From DATBLZ01 sp036555065 (GTDB taxonomy: Bacteria; Pseudomonadota; Gammaproteobacteria; Steroidobacterales; Rariloculaceae), in assembly GCA_036555065.1 (NCBI GenBank), contig DATBLZ010000120.1, positions 1 to 26,712 on the forward strand: a stretch of DNA of 26,712 nt. The letters are read 5' to 3'. A model generated the notes under the pieces. That model saw only the letters and a program-made list of their open reading frames with translations. It searched no databases and was not told where the DNA came from. The stretch's first letter is position 1. Each line of letters begins with the position of its first letter. Both the position numbers and the translations under genes were made by a program. Positions 8,103 through 15,091 of the stretch are shown one piece after another.

Positions 8103-8858
8103 GCACGTGGCTCGCTCCGGTGCGCGCGGGCTGCCGAGCTCGGGTGTTCGCGCGATTGCCCAAGCGCTGACCGCGGCTGCGCCCGCCGCGCGCACCGCCG
8201 CGGCGAGCGCGTTGACGGTGGCTCCCGTCGTGACGACGTCGTCGATGAGCGCCACGCGCGCGCCCGTGTAGTCGGCGTCGACCGTAAACGCGCCGGCTAC
8301 GTTCATGCTGCGGGCGGCGGGCGCGAGCGTCGCTTGCGCCGCCGTCGCGCGTACGCGCCGAACTCCGTGCACGTGGAGCGGGATGCCGATCTCGGCGGCG
8401 ACGGTGCGCGCGATCTCGGCCGCTTGGTTGTAGCCGCGCGCGCGCAGCCGCGCGCCGTGCAGCGGCACGGGAATCAGCGCATCCGCAGACGCAGTGCGGC
8501 GGTCGAGCTCAGCGGCGAGCAATAGCCCGAACGCCCGGCCGAGCGCGCGCACGCCATGGAACTTGAGCGCGTGCACTTGTCGATCGAGCGGCGCCGCATA
8601 GAGAAAGGGGGCGATGAGCGCATCGACGTGCCATATGCCGCTCGCGCGCGGACACCGCACGACGGGTCGCGGCAGACCACACGCTCGGCACGGCGCATCT
8701 ACACGCGCGAAGTCGAGCGCGCACCCCGTGCAGAAGCCGCGCGCCGTTCGGCCGTGACAACGCGGGCAGAGCTCCGGTAAGAGCGACGCGAACCAACCTT
8801 GAATCGGCGGCGCTCCTTTGGTTGACAGCGTCCGAGGTCGTTCCGATACTGCGGCCAT
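7866..8858 (-). CDS. comF: ComF/GntX family phosphoribosyltransferase-like protein with long C-terminal tail
   Basis: ComF-family proteins pair an N-terminal zinc-ribbon with a type I phosphoribosyltransferase fold and are linked to DNA uptake in competent bacteria; the precise reaction is not established. The 330-aa frame has paired cysteines at 31/34, 43/46 and 57/60, VPLHGARLRARGYNQ near 131-145 and the PRPP-binding loop ALIDDVVTTGAT at 203-214. Homologues normally end about where ARTPE stands (residue 240, base 8139). Here no stop occurs and the frame continues for 90 more residues, 79 of them antisense to the 3' end of ubiA. A neighbouring minus-strand frame meets TAG shortly after the expected end, so a frameshift is possible. 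The start at 8858 is 34 bases from the divergent bioB. Confidence 0.82.
   Translation of the reverse strand: MAAVSERPRTLSTKGAPPIQGWFASLLPELCPRCHGRTARGFCTGCALDFARVDAPCRACGLPRPVVRCPRASGIWHVDALIAPFLYAAPLDRQVHALKFHGVRALGRAFGLLLAAELDRRTASADALIPVPLHGARLRARGYNQAAEIARTVAAEIGIPLHVHGVRRVRATAAQATLAPAARSMNVAGAFTVDADYTGARVALIDDVVTTGATVNALAAAVRAAGAAAVSAWAIARTPELGSPRAPERATCSAAVEIVEQDTDEHGPAEPGVVEECPKASLALAVLDENLLMNAQHRGRSDPAVVPGAELRGSADEHEAREQRDLENAD
8822..8850 (+). promoter_or_regulatory. Sigma70-type promoter for bioB
   Basis: A perfect -35 box TTGACA (8822-8827) is followed after 17 bases by GATACT (8845-8850), matching TATAAT at four of six positions. Predicted transcription start is near 8857, giving a leader of about 36 bases that carries AAGGAG before the bioB ATG. 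The promoter lies inside the first codons of comF on the opposite strand. I see no BirA-type palindrome over it. Confidence 0.6.
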
Positions 8859-8875
8859 TTTCGACGCCGCCTGCG

Positions 8876-8881
8876 AAGGAG
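8876..8881 (+). promoter_or_regulatory. Ribosome binding site of bioB
   Basis: AAGGAG sits 11 bases before the ATG at 8893, a slightly long but plausible spacing. It supports 8893 rather than earlier in-frame positions as the bioB start. Confidence 0.65.
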
Positions 8882-8892
8882 CCCACGCACGA

Positions 8893-9900
8893 ATGTCGAC
8901 GGAGCACGAAAGAATCGAAGTCGGCGGCCTCGCGATCGACGCGCTGCCGCGCCGCGATTGGCGCGCGGCCGAGGTCGCGGCGCTATTCGCCGCGCCGTTC
9001 AACGATCTCCTCTATGCGGCGCACTGGGTGCATCGCCGCAACTTCGCCGCGAATACGGTTCAGGTTTCGACGCTTTTGTCGATCAAGACCGGCCGCTGTC
9101 CCGAGGACTGTGCGTATTGCCCGCAGAGCATTCGGTTCGCGACGGGGGTGACCGAGCACGAGCTCGTCCCGCTCGAGGAGGTGCGCAAGGCCGCGAGCCG
9201 CGCGCGCGCAGCCGGGGCGACGCGCTTCTGCATGGGCGCTTCGTACCGCGGCCCCAAGGACAAGGAGCTCGAGCCGATCCTCTTGATGATCAAAGAGGTC
9301 AAAGGGCTCGGCATGGAAACCTGCGTGACGCTCGGCTTGCTCCGCGATGGTCAGGCCGAGCGGCTCGCCGCCGCCGGGCTCGATTTCTACAATCACAATC
9401 TCGATACGTCGGCTGCGTATTATCCGCAGATCATAACGACGCGCAGCTACGCCGATCGCCTCGACACGCTGCGCAAAGTGCGGGCGGCCGGCATCAAGGT
9501 TTGTTGCGGCGGGATCGTGGGGCTCGGTGAGACCCGCACGGACCGCGTCGATCTATTGCAAACGCTCGCGACGCTCGAGACGCAACCCGAAAGCGTTCCG
9601 ATCAACGACCTCGTGCCCGTGTCTGGGACGCCGCTCGCCGACGCCGAGGATCTAGATGCCTTCGAATTCGTGCGCACGATCGCGGTCGCAAGAATCCTGA
9701 TGCCGCGCTCGCAAGTACGCCTGTCCGCGGGGCGCAAGGCCTTCAGCGACGAGCTCCAGGCACTGTGCTTCTTCGCCGGCGCCAACTCGATTTTCTACGG
9801 CGAGAAGCTCCTGACGACGGACAACCCGAGCTGCAATGACGATGCGGCGCTCTTCGCGCGCTTGGGATTGCAGCCCGAGACGCTACGTCCGAGCTCTTGA
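8893..9900 (+). CDS. bioB: Biotin synthase
   Basis: Radical SAM enzyme that inserts sulfur into dethiobiotin, the last step of biotin synthesis. The 335-aa product has the [4Fe-4S] triad CPEDCAYC (C69, C73, C76), followed by PQS, the YNHNLDTS motif that contributes conserved Asn/Asp residues, and the C-terminal SAGRK and NSIFYGEKLLTT motifs. E. coli BioB is 346 aa. It is followed 25 bases later by bioC. In Pseudomonas-type clusters bioF and bioH stand between these genes; they are absent here. Confidence 0.97.
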   Translation: MSTEHERIEVGGLAIDALPRRDWRAAEVAALFAAPFNDLLYAAHWVHRRNFAANTVQVSTLLSIKTGRCPEDCAYCPQSIRFATGVTEHELVPLEEVRKAASRARAAGATRFCMGASYRGPKDKELEPILLMIKEVKGLGMETCVTLGLLRDGQAERLAAAGLDFYNHNLDTSAAYYPQIITTRSYADRLDTLRKVRAAGIKVCCGGIVGLGETRTDRVDLLQTLATLETQPESVPINDLVPVSGTPLADAEDLDAFEFVRTIAVARILMPRSQVRLSAGRKAFSDELQALCFFAGANSIFYGEKLLTTDNPSCNDDAALFARLGLQPETLRPSS

Positions 9901-9925
9901 ACGAGGCGCGTTACGCGCAACCCCA

Positions 9926-10807
9926 ATGACGACTCTCAGGCCCGAGCTTGCGCTGCCGGGGAAGCACGCGAGCCGCGCCGGATTCGCCCGTGCGGCCCCG
10001 CGGTTCGAGACCGCGTGCTTCGTCCACGATTGGACGCGCGCGCGTCTTCTCGAGCGACTTCCGCTCCTGCGCGTCGAGCCAAGCGTCCTCGTCGACCTCG
10101 GTTCCGCGACCGGCCGCGGCGCTGCTGCGCTCGCGCGGCGATTCGCCGGCGCGCGCGTGCTCGCGCTCGACACGAGCCTCGCGATGCTCGCGGTCGCCGA
10201 GCGTGCGCGCGCAGAACGTGTCGTGCCGATCGTCGGCGACGCCGAGCGTTTGCCGCTCGCGTCGAGGTCTGTATCTCTCGTGCTCGCGAACCTCGTGTTG
10301 CCGTGGTGCCGGCCGGACGCTGTCTTCCATGAGCTTGCGCGCGTGCTGGCGCCGGGCGGGGCGCTGATGTTCGCAACGCTCGGGCCCGATTCGCTGCGCG
10401 AGGTTCGGCGCGCGTGGGCGAGCGTCGATTCCGGTATCCACGTTCACGCGGCGTTCGACATGCACGACCTCGGCGATGCCGCAGCCGCGGCGGGGCTCGC
10501 CGAGCCCGTGCTCGACGTCGAGCGCATGACGCTCAAGTATCGCGACGTCGCGGATCTCGTGCGCGACTTGCGCGCTTCCGGCGCCGCGAACACAGCAGGC
10601 GGTCGGCGCAGGACACTCACGGGGCGGCAACGCTGGCAGGCATTTGCGGCGGCGCTGCATTCAGCCAAGCAAGGCGAGCGCTTCGACGTCACGATCGAGG
10701 TGATTTTCGGTCAGGCCTGGGGCGGCGGAGCACCCGCGCGCGCGGCCGCGGAGGTCGTCGTGCCGTTAGGGCGTGTCGGGCGGCGGCGCGCGCTTAAGGA
10801 ACCTTGA
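9926..10807 (+). CDS. bioC: Malonyl-ACP O-methyltransferase BioC
   Basis: SAM-dependent methyltransferase that esterifies malonyl-ACP so that the fatty acid synthesis machinery can build the pimeloyl chain of biotin. The 293-aa product has motif I as VLVDLGSATGRG (54-65), an acidic motif II near LALDTS, a post-motif region with GDAERLPLA, and LAPGGALMFATLGPDSL, typical of BioC. The N-terminus RAAPRFETACFVHDWTRARLLERL resembles the BioC opening. The frame is open from 9836, but ATG 9926 is the only reasonable start downstream of the bioB stop, and no good ribosome binding site is visible, so translation may depend on bioB. The identity rests partly on its position next to bioB. Its stop overlaps the -35 box of the coxB promoter. 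Confidence 0.88.
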   Translation: MTTLRPELALPGKHASRAGFARAAPRFETACFVHDWTRARLLERLPLLRVEPSVLVDLGSATGRGAAALARRFAGARVLALDTSLAMLAVAERARAERVVPIVGDAERLPLASRSVSLVLANLVLPWCRPDAVFHELARVLAPGGALMFATLGPDSLREVRRAWASVDSGIHVHAAFDMHDLGDAAAAAGLAEPVLDVERMTLKYRDVADLVRDLRASGAANTAGGRRRTLTGRQRWQAFAAALHSAKQGERFDVTIEVIFGQAWGGGAPARAAAEVVVPLGRVGRRRALKEP

Positions 10808-10834
10808 AACGGCCGCTACGACCGCTGGTAAAAT
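10804..10834 (+). promoter_or_regulatory. Candidate promoter of the coxB operon
   Basis: TTGAAA (10804-10809) and TAAAAT (10829-10834) each match the sigma70 consensus at five of six positions, but the spacer is 19 bases, longer than optimal. The -35 overlaps the bioC stop codon. Transcription from here would start near 10841 and leave about 34 bases before the coxB ATG at 10875, which also argues against the ATG at 10833 as the coxB start. Confidence 0.45.
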
Positions 10835-10874
10835 GCGCCGTCCGCGCTCTCCCAGAGCTCCGAGCTTTAGCCGA

Positions 10875-11693
10875 ATGACAAGACTTCTCTGCCTCCGCGG
10901 CGTTGCCCTCGTCGTCGCTGCCTGCGCCCTCGGCGCGCCGGCGCTGGCCGACCTCGACCTCAACATGCCGCAGGGCGTCACGACGGGCGGCCGCGAGATC
11001 TACGGGCTCCACATGCTGATTCTGTGGGTTTGCGTGCTCATCGCCTCGGGCGTCTACCTCGCGATGATCGTCGCGATCGTGCGGTTTCGTAAGGCTGCGG
11101 GTGCGATACCCGCGAAGTTCACTCACAACACGACCGCGGAAGTGATTTGGACCGTGATCCCGGCCGTGATCCTGATTGCGCTCGCCGTACCGGCCGCGCG
11201 GACCCTCGTGCGTCTCGAGGACACCCGCGACTCCGATTTGACGATCCGGATCACGGGTTACCAGTGGCAATGGCACTACGAGTACATCGACGCGGGCGTT
11301 TCCTTCTACAGCCGGCTCGCGCCGCAGAGCAATGCCGCGCGCCAGCCGGGCTCGGGCATCGATCCGTTCTCGGTCGAGAATTATCTGCTCGACGTCACCG
11401 AGGACGTCGTCGTGCCCGTCGGCGCCAAGGTGCGTCTCTTGATCGGCGCGGCCGACGTCCTGCACGCGTGGTGGGTTCCGGATTTGGGCGTCAAGAAAGA
11501 CGCGATTCCGGGCTTCATCAACGAGTCGTGGTTCGAAGCCGTCGAGGAGGGAACGTTTCGCGGCCAGTGCGCCGAGCTCTGCGGCATGGACCATGGATTC
11601 ATGCCAATTGTCGTACGCGTCGTGAGCCAAGACGCCTACCAGAGCTGGCTTACCGAAAAGCTAGGCGCCCAGCCAACGGCAGGTGAACGATGA
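10875..11693 (+). CDS. coxB: Cytochrome c oxidase subunit II (aa3 type)
   Basis: Carries the CuA centre that accepts electrons from cytochrome c. The 272-aa product has a signal peptide ending about APALA-D (residue 25), two membrane helices (about 46-70 and 88-110), the WQWHYEY aromatic motif (131-137) and a periplasmic cupredoxin domain. The CuA ligands are visible: H197, C232, E234, C236, H240, M243 (CAELCGMDHGFM). There is no CXXCH heme motif, unlike the second oxidase in this window, so a separate cytochrome c must be the donor. The ATG at 10875 is chosen because it begins a clean signal peptide. Its stop overlaps the coxA start (ATGA), indicating translational coupling. Confidence 0.96.
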   Translation: MTRLLCLRGVALVVAACALGAPALADLDLNMPQGVTTGGREIYGLHMLILWVCVLIASGVYLAMIVAIVRFRKAAGAIPAKFTHNTTAEVIWTVIPAVILIALAVPAARTLVRLEDTRDSDLTIRITGYQWQWHYEYIDAGVSFYSRLAPQSNAARQPGSGIDPFSVENYLLDVTEDVVVPVGAKVRLLIGAADVLHAWWVPDLGVKKDAIPGFINESWFEAVEEGTFRGQCAELCGMDHGFMPIVVRVVSQDAYQSWLTEKLGAQPTAGER

Positions 11694-13273
11694 GCAGCAC
11701 CGCAGCCGACCTCCATGGCCATGCCGAGCGCAAAGGCATCGTCGCTTGGGCGCTGCGTTGGATCACGACGACGAACCACAAGGACATCGGGACGCTTTAC
11801 CTCGTATTCAGCCTCGTGATGCTCTTCGTCGGCGGGGCGATGGCGCTCGTCATCCGCGCGGAGCTCTTCGAGCCCGGCCTGCAATTCGTCCATCCGCACT
11901 TCTTCAATCAGATGACGACCGTGCACGCGCTCGTCATGGTCTTCGGCATGATCATGCCGGCGTTCGCGGGCTTCGCGAACTGGATGATCCCGTTGATGAT
12001 CGGCGCGCCCGACATGGCGCTGCCGCGGCTCAACAATTGGTCGTTCTGGCTCTTGCCATTCGCGGCAACGCTGCTCGTTTCGACCTTGTTCTTGCCGGGC
12101 GGGGGGCCGGCGTCGGGCTGGACGCTCTATCCGCCGCTCGTGCTCCAGACGGGCCAGGCATTCCCGTTCGTGATCTTCGCGGTGCATTTGCTCGGCATCT
12201 CGTCGATTCTCGCGGCGATCAACATCATTGTGACGATCATGAATTTGCGTGCGCCGGGCATGAGCCTGCTCAAAATGCCGATGTTCGTATGGACCTGGCT
12301 CATTACGGCGTACTTGCTGCTGCTCGCGATGCCGGTGCTCGCGGGCGGCGTCACGATGCTCTTGACCGATCAGTTCTTCGGCACGAGCTTCTTTAACGCC
12401 GCCGGCGGCGGTGACCCCGTGCTCTTCCAGCACATCTTCTGGTTCTTCGGCCACCCCGAGGTCTACATCATCATCCTGCCGGCGTTCGGCATCATCTCCG
12501 AGGTGCTGCCGACGTTTTCGCGCAAACCTCTATTCGGCTATGCGGCGATGGTCTATGCGACGGCGAGCATCGCGTTCCTGTCGTTGATTGTCTGGGCGCA
12601 CCACATGTTCACGGTCGGCATGCCGCTCGGCGGGCAGCTCTTCTTCATGCTCGCGACGATGATCATTGCCGTGCCGACCGGCGTCAAAGTGTTCAACTGG
12701 ACGGCGACGCTGTGGAAGGGCTCGCTGTCGTTCGAGACGCCGATGCTGTTCGCGCTTGCGTTCCTGTTTCTATTCACGATGGGCGGCTTCTCGGGCCTCA
12801 TGCTTGCGATCGCGCCGGCCGACATTCAGTATCACGACACGTACTTCGTCGTCGCGCACTTCCATTACGTGCTCGTGCCGGGCGCATTGTTCGGCGCGTT
12901 GGCGGGCGCCTATTACTGGTTGCCGAAGATGACGGGCCACATGTACGACGAGAAGCTCGGCAAGCTGCATTTCTGGCTCACGGCGATTTTCGTCAACGTG
13001 ACGTTCTTCCCGCAGCATTTTCTCGGGCTCGCGGGCATGCCGCGCCGGATCCCCGACTACGCAACGCAATTTACCGACTTCAACATGATCTCGAGCATCG
13101 GTGCTTGGGGCATGGGGCTCGGGCAACTCGTGTTTGCATGGGTCGTCATCAAGTGCATTCGCGGCGGACCGAAAGCGGAAGCCCGGGTCTGGGAAGGCGG
13201 CCGGAGCCTCGAGTGGACCGTGCCTTCGCCTGCGCCGCACCACACGTTCGAAGTGCCGCCGGTGGTCAAATGA
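11690..13273 (+). CDS. coxA: Cytochrome c oxidase subunit I (aa3 type)
   Basis: Catalytic membrane subunit that reduces O2 at the heme a3-CuB site and pumps protons. The 527-aa product has the expected twelve-helix pattern. Visible ligands are H79 and H392 (heme a), H390 (heme a3), and H255, H304, H305 (CuB), with Y259 in GHPEVY in the position that cross-links to H255. Proton-channel residues for a type A1 enzyme are present: D108 in GAPDM, E257 in GHPEV and K333 in PTGVKVF. It overlaps coxB upstream by four bases and the next small gene downstream by four bases. Confidence 0.97.
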   Translation: MSSTAADLHGHAERKGIVAWALRWITTTNHKDIGTLYLVFSLVMLFVGGAMALVIRAELFEPGLQFVHPHFFNQMTTVHALVMVFGMIMPAFAGFANWMIPLMIGAPDMALPRLNNWSFWLLPFAATLLVSTLFLPGGGPASGWTLYPPLVLQTGQAFPFVIFAVHLLGISSILAAINIIVTIMNLRAPGMSLLKMPMFVWTWLITAYLLLLAMPVLAGGVTMLLTDQFFGTSFFNAAGGGDPVLFQHIFWFFGHPEVYIIILPAFGIISEVLPTFSRKPLFGYAAMVYATASIAFLSLIVWAHHMFTVGMPLGGQLFFMLATMIIAVPTGVKVFNWTATLWKGSLSFETPMLFALAFLFLFTMGGFSGLMLAIAPADIQYHDTYFVVAHFHYVLVPGALFGALAGAYYWLPKMTGHMYDEKLGKLHFWLTAIFVNVTFFPQHFLGLAGMPRRIPDYATQFTDFNMISSIGAWGMGLGQLVFAWVVIKCIRGGPKAEARVWEGGRSLEWTVPSPAPHHTFEVPPVVK

Positions 13274-13401
13274 CCGTGCAGCCCGCGAAGCACGACGACG
13301 CGCGGAGCCGCGCGAAACGGAACGCATGGCTCTTGGCGCTCGCGGCCATGGGCGTCTATGGGGCCGTGATCGTTTGGTACCTGACGGGAGGCGCCGCATA
13401 G
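13270..13401 (+). CDS. Small single-helix membrane protein, cytochrome oxidase small assembly protein-like
   Basis: A 43-aa frame with a basic N-terminal tail (MTVQPAKHDDARSRAKRN) and one membrane helix about 19-38 (AWLLALAAMGVYGAVIVWYL), predicted N-in. Its ATG overlaps the coxA stop (ATGA) and it ends 11 bases before ctaG, so it is almost certainly translated with them. Tiny one-helix proteins occupy the same coxA-ctaG slot in other proteobacterial cox operons and are annotated as cytochrome oxidase small assembly proteins. That assignment rests on size, topology and position only; no catalytic residues are visible. Confidence 0.72.
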   Translation: MTVQPAKHDDARSRAKRNAWLLALAAMGVYGAVIVWYLTGGAA

Positions 13402-13412
13402 GCGGTCTACGC

Positions 13413-13925
13413 GTGCAGCATCGAGAGCTCGTCCTCAAGCTCGCAGCCATTGCGCTCGGCATGTTCTTCTTCGGGTTCGCGCTCGTGCCTCTCTACGAAG
13501 TCTTCTGCACGATCACGGGGCTCGGCGGCAGGACCAACGCGACGGCCGCGGCCGCAGTCGAGCAGGATGTCGATGCGCTTAGGACCGTGCGCGTCGAATT
13601 CATCGCGGCGGTCGCCCCCACGGCGCCGTGGGACTTTCGCCCGAGCGTGAGCTCCCTGCACGTGCACCCCGGCGAGATCATCGAAACGACGTTCCGCGCG
13701 CGCAATCTGACCGACGCCAGGCTCACGGGCCAGGCCGTGCCGAGCGTCGCACCCGGGCTCGCGGCGGCGCACTTCAAGAAGATCGAGTGCTTCTGCTTCA
13801 CGGCCCAGGAATTCGCGCCGCGCGAGGAGCGCGAGCTTAGCGTGCGGTTCTTCATCGACCCCAAGCTCCCTCGGCATCTCGATACCGTGACGCTCGCGTA
13901 CACGTTGTACGTTGCGCGACCATAG
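13413..13925 (+). CDS. ctaG: Cytochrome c oxidase assembly protein CtaG (Cox11)
   Basis: Membrane-anchored copper chaperone that delivers copper to the CuB site of subunit I. The 170-aa product has one N-terminal helix (about 9-29) ending in LVPLYEVFCTITGLGG with C32, then a periplasmic beta-rich domain with the copper-binding CFC motif (C126, C128; KIECFCF), followed by REERELSVRFFIDP. The three conserved cysteines of the family are therefore present. It starts at GTG 13413, since no ATG lies between the preceding small gene and the helix. It ends 10 bases before coxC. Confidence 0.95.
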   Translation: MQHRELVLKLAAIALGMFFFGFALVPLYEVFCTITGLGGRTNATAAAAVEQDVDALRTVRVEFIAAVAPTAPWDFRPSVSSLHVHPGEIIETTFRARNLTDARLTGQAVPSVAPGLAAAHFKKIECFCFTAQEFAPREERELSVRFFIDPKLPRHLDTVTLAYTLYVARP

Positions 13926-13935
13926 GCAACTCGGA

Positions 13936-14802
13936 ATGGAACACGTCTCCGACCGTTACTACGTGCCACACGGCACGCGCTGGCCGATTCTCGGGTCGAT
14001 CGGCCTCTTCTTGATCGTGCTCGGCACGGCGCTCTGGCTCAATCAGCACTCGGCTGGCCCGCTCGTTGCGGGCAGCGGCGCAATCCTGCTCGCCGTGATG
14101 CTGTTCGGCTGGTTCGGAACCGTGATCGCCGAGAGCGAGCGCGGCGTCTACAACAAGCAGGTCGACGCTTCGTTTCGCTGGGGAATGAGCTGGTTCATCT
14201 TCTCCGAAGTCATGTTCTTCGCGGTGTTCTTTGGGACCTTGTTCTACGCGCGTCAGCTCGTTGTGCCGTGGCTCGCCGGCGAAGGCAACGAGTTCTTCAC
14301 GCATTTGCTGCTCTGGCCGAATTTCGAGAACGTCTGGCCGTCGGCGGGGCCGGGCACGGACCCCGCGACGTTCGCATCGATGCGCGCGTGGGGCGTGCCG
14401 GCCCTGAATACCGCGATTCTGCTGTCGAGTGGTGTCACGATCACGATCGCGCACCATGCATTGCGCGCGGGCCGGCGGAATCTCGTGATTGCCTGGCTCG
14501 CAGCGACGTGGCTGCTCGGCGCTGCATTTCTAACGTTTCAGGCGAGCGAGTACATCCACGCGTACACGGAGCTCGATCTCGAGCTCACGACGGGCATCTA
14601 CGGCGCGACGTTCTTCATGTTGACGGGGTTTCATGGACTGCACGTGACGCTCGGCACGCTCATGCTCATCGTGGTGTGGCTGCGCGTGATCCGCGGGCAC
14701 TTCACGCCCGAGCGGCATTTCGCGTTCGAGGCCGTCGCTTGGTATTGGCACTTCGTCGACGTCGTCTGGCTCGGCCTCTTCATCTTCGTCTATTGGCTGT
14801 AG
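13936..14802 (+). CDS. coxC: Cytochrome c oxidase subunit III (aa3 type)
   Basis: Third core subunit, a seven-helix membrane protein that stabilises the oxidase and supports proton uptake. The 288-aa product starts MEHVSDRYYVPHG and shows FSEVMFFAVFFGTLFYAR with the conserved glutamate, HGLHVTLGTLMLIVVWLR and the C-terminal AWYWHFVDVVWLGLFI signature. ATG 13936 is preferred over an upstream in-frame TTG at 13912 inside ctaG. It completes the coxB-coxA-small-ctaG-coxC operon. The stop codon is part of the first copy of a 13-base tandem repeat, and the convergent DUF2909 gene ends 21 bases away. Confidence 0.96.
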   Translation: MEHVSDRYYVPHGTRWPILGSIGLFLIVLGTALWLNQHSAGPLVAGSGAILLAVMLFGWFGTVIAESERGVYNKQVDASFRWGMSWFIFSEVMFFAVFFGTLFYARQLVVPWLAGEGNEFFTHLLLWPNFENVWPSAGPGTDPATFASMRAWGVPALNTAILLSSGVTITIAHHALRAGRRNLVIAWLAATWLLGAAFLTFQASEYIHAYTELDLELTTGIYGATFFMLTGFHGLHVTLGTLMLIVVWLRVIRGHFTPERHFAFEAVAWYWHFVDVVWLGLFIFVYWL

Positions 14803-14823
14803 CGGGCCGGTGCAGCGGGCCGG
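14798..14823. repeat. 13-base tandem repeat between two convergent stop codons
   Basis: TGTAGCGGGCCGG (14798-14810) is followed directly by TGCAGCGGGCCGG (14811-14823), identical at 12 of 13 positions. The first copy contains the coxC stop TAG; the second has CAG instead and ends just before the stop of the opposite-strand gene. It looks like a short slippage duplication. Confidence 0.8.
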
Positions 14824-15018
14824 CTACTGGCCGAGACCATGCGGCGCTATCCAGCCCATGGCCCAGGCGACTAGAAGGAAAATGAAAAGCCCGACCGATA
14901 GAGCAATTCTTACCGTGAGTGCGCGCACCGTGCGGCTCGAGGCCGAGCTCGTATGGGCGATGAAGCCGAGCGCTAGCCCTAAGCTGACTAGAATCGCCAC
15001 GAGCGCAATCAGGATCAT
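14824..15018 (-). CDS. DUF2909 family small twin-helix membrane protein
   Basis: A 64-aa protein with two membrane helices (about 2-22 and 38-57) separated by a short basic loop with SSRTVRALTVRI, ending in MGWIAPHG. This pattern matches the DUF2909 'twin transmembrane' proteins found beside cox genes in Pseudomonas-like bacteria; function is unknown. The frame is open to 15102, but the upstream part (TVGATLVAIP and so on) translates a REP-like palindrome, so I start at the ATG ending at 15018. It lies on the strand opposite to the flanking cox genes, converging with coxC and diverging from SURF1 by 73 bases. Confidence 0.8.
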   Translation of the reverse strand: MILIALVAILVSLGLALGFIAHTSSASSRTVRALTVRIALSVGLFIFLLVAWAMGWIAPHGLGQ

Positions 15019-15044
15019 GAGCCGCACGGCCGAGCTCTGGGGAA

Positions 15045-15067
15045 TCGCGACTAAAGTCGCTCCCACA
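15045..15067 (-). repeat. REP-like extragenic palindrome
   Basis: On the plus strand GCGACTAAAGTCGC (15047-15060) is a perfect 6-base inverted repeat around AA. Read on the minus strand with its flank it gives GGGAGCGACTTTAGTCGC followed by GA, the typical form of gammaproteobacterial REP elements (a GGGAG head followed by a GC-rich hairpin). It lies entirely in the 73-base gap between DUF2909 and SURF1. Only one copy is seen in this window. REPs are spread by RAYT (TnpA-REP) transposases and often act as transcript-end or attenuation structures. Confidence 0.72.
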
Positions 15068-15091
15068 GTGTAGCGCGGGTGAGAGAGTAAG

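Noticed and set aside
8822..8893. BirA-type operator over the bioB promoter
   Set aside because: No TTGTAAACC/GGTTTACAA-like palindrome is present in the leader or promoter.
9911..10660. Minus-strand open frame of 249 codons opposite bioC
   Set aside because: No motif and shadow-like composition; bioC on the plus strand has a SAM-binding motif.
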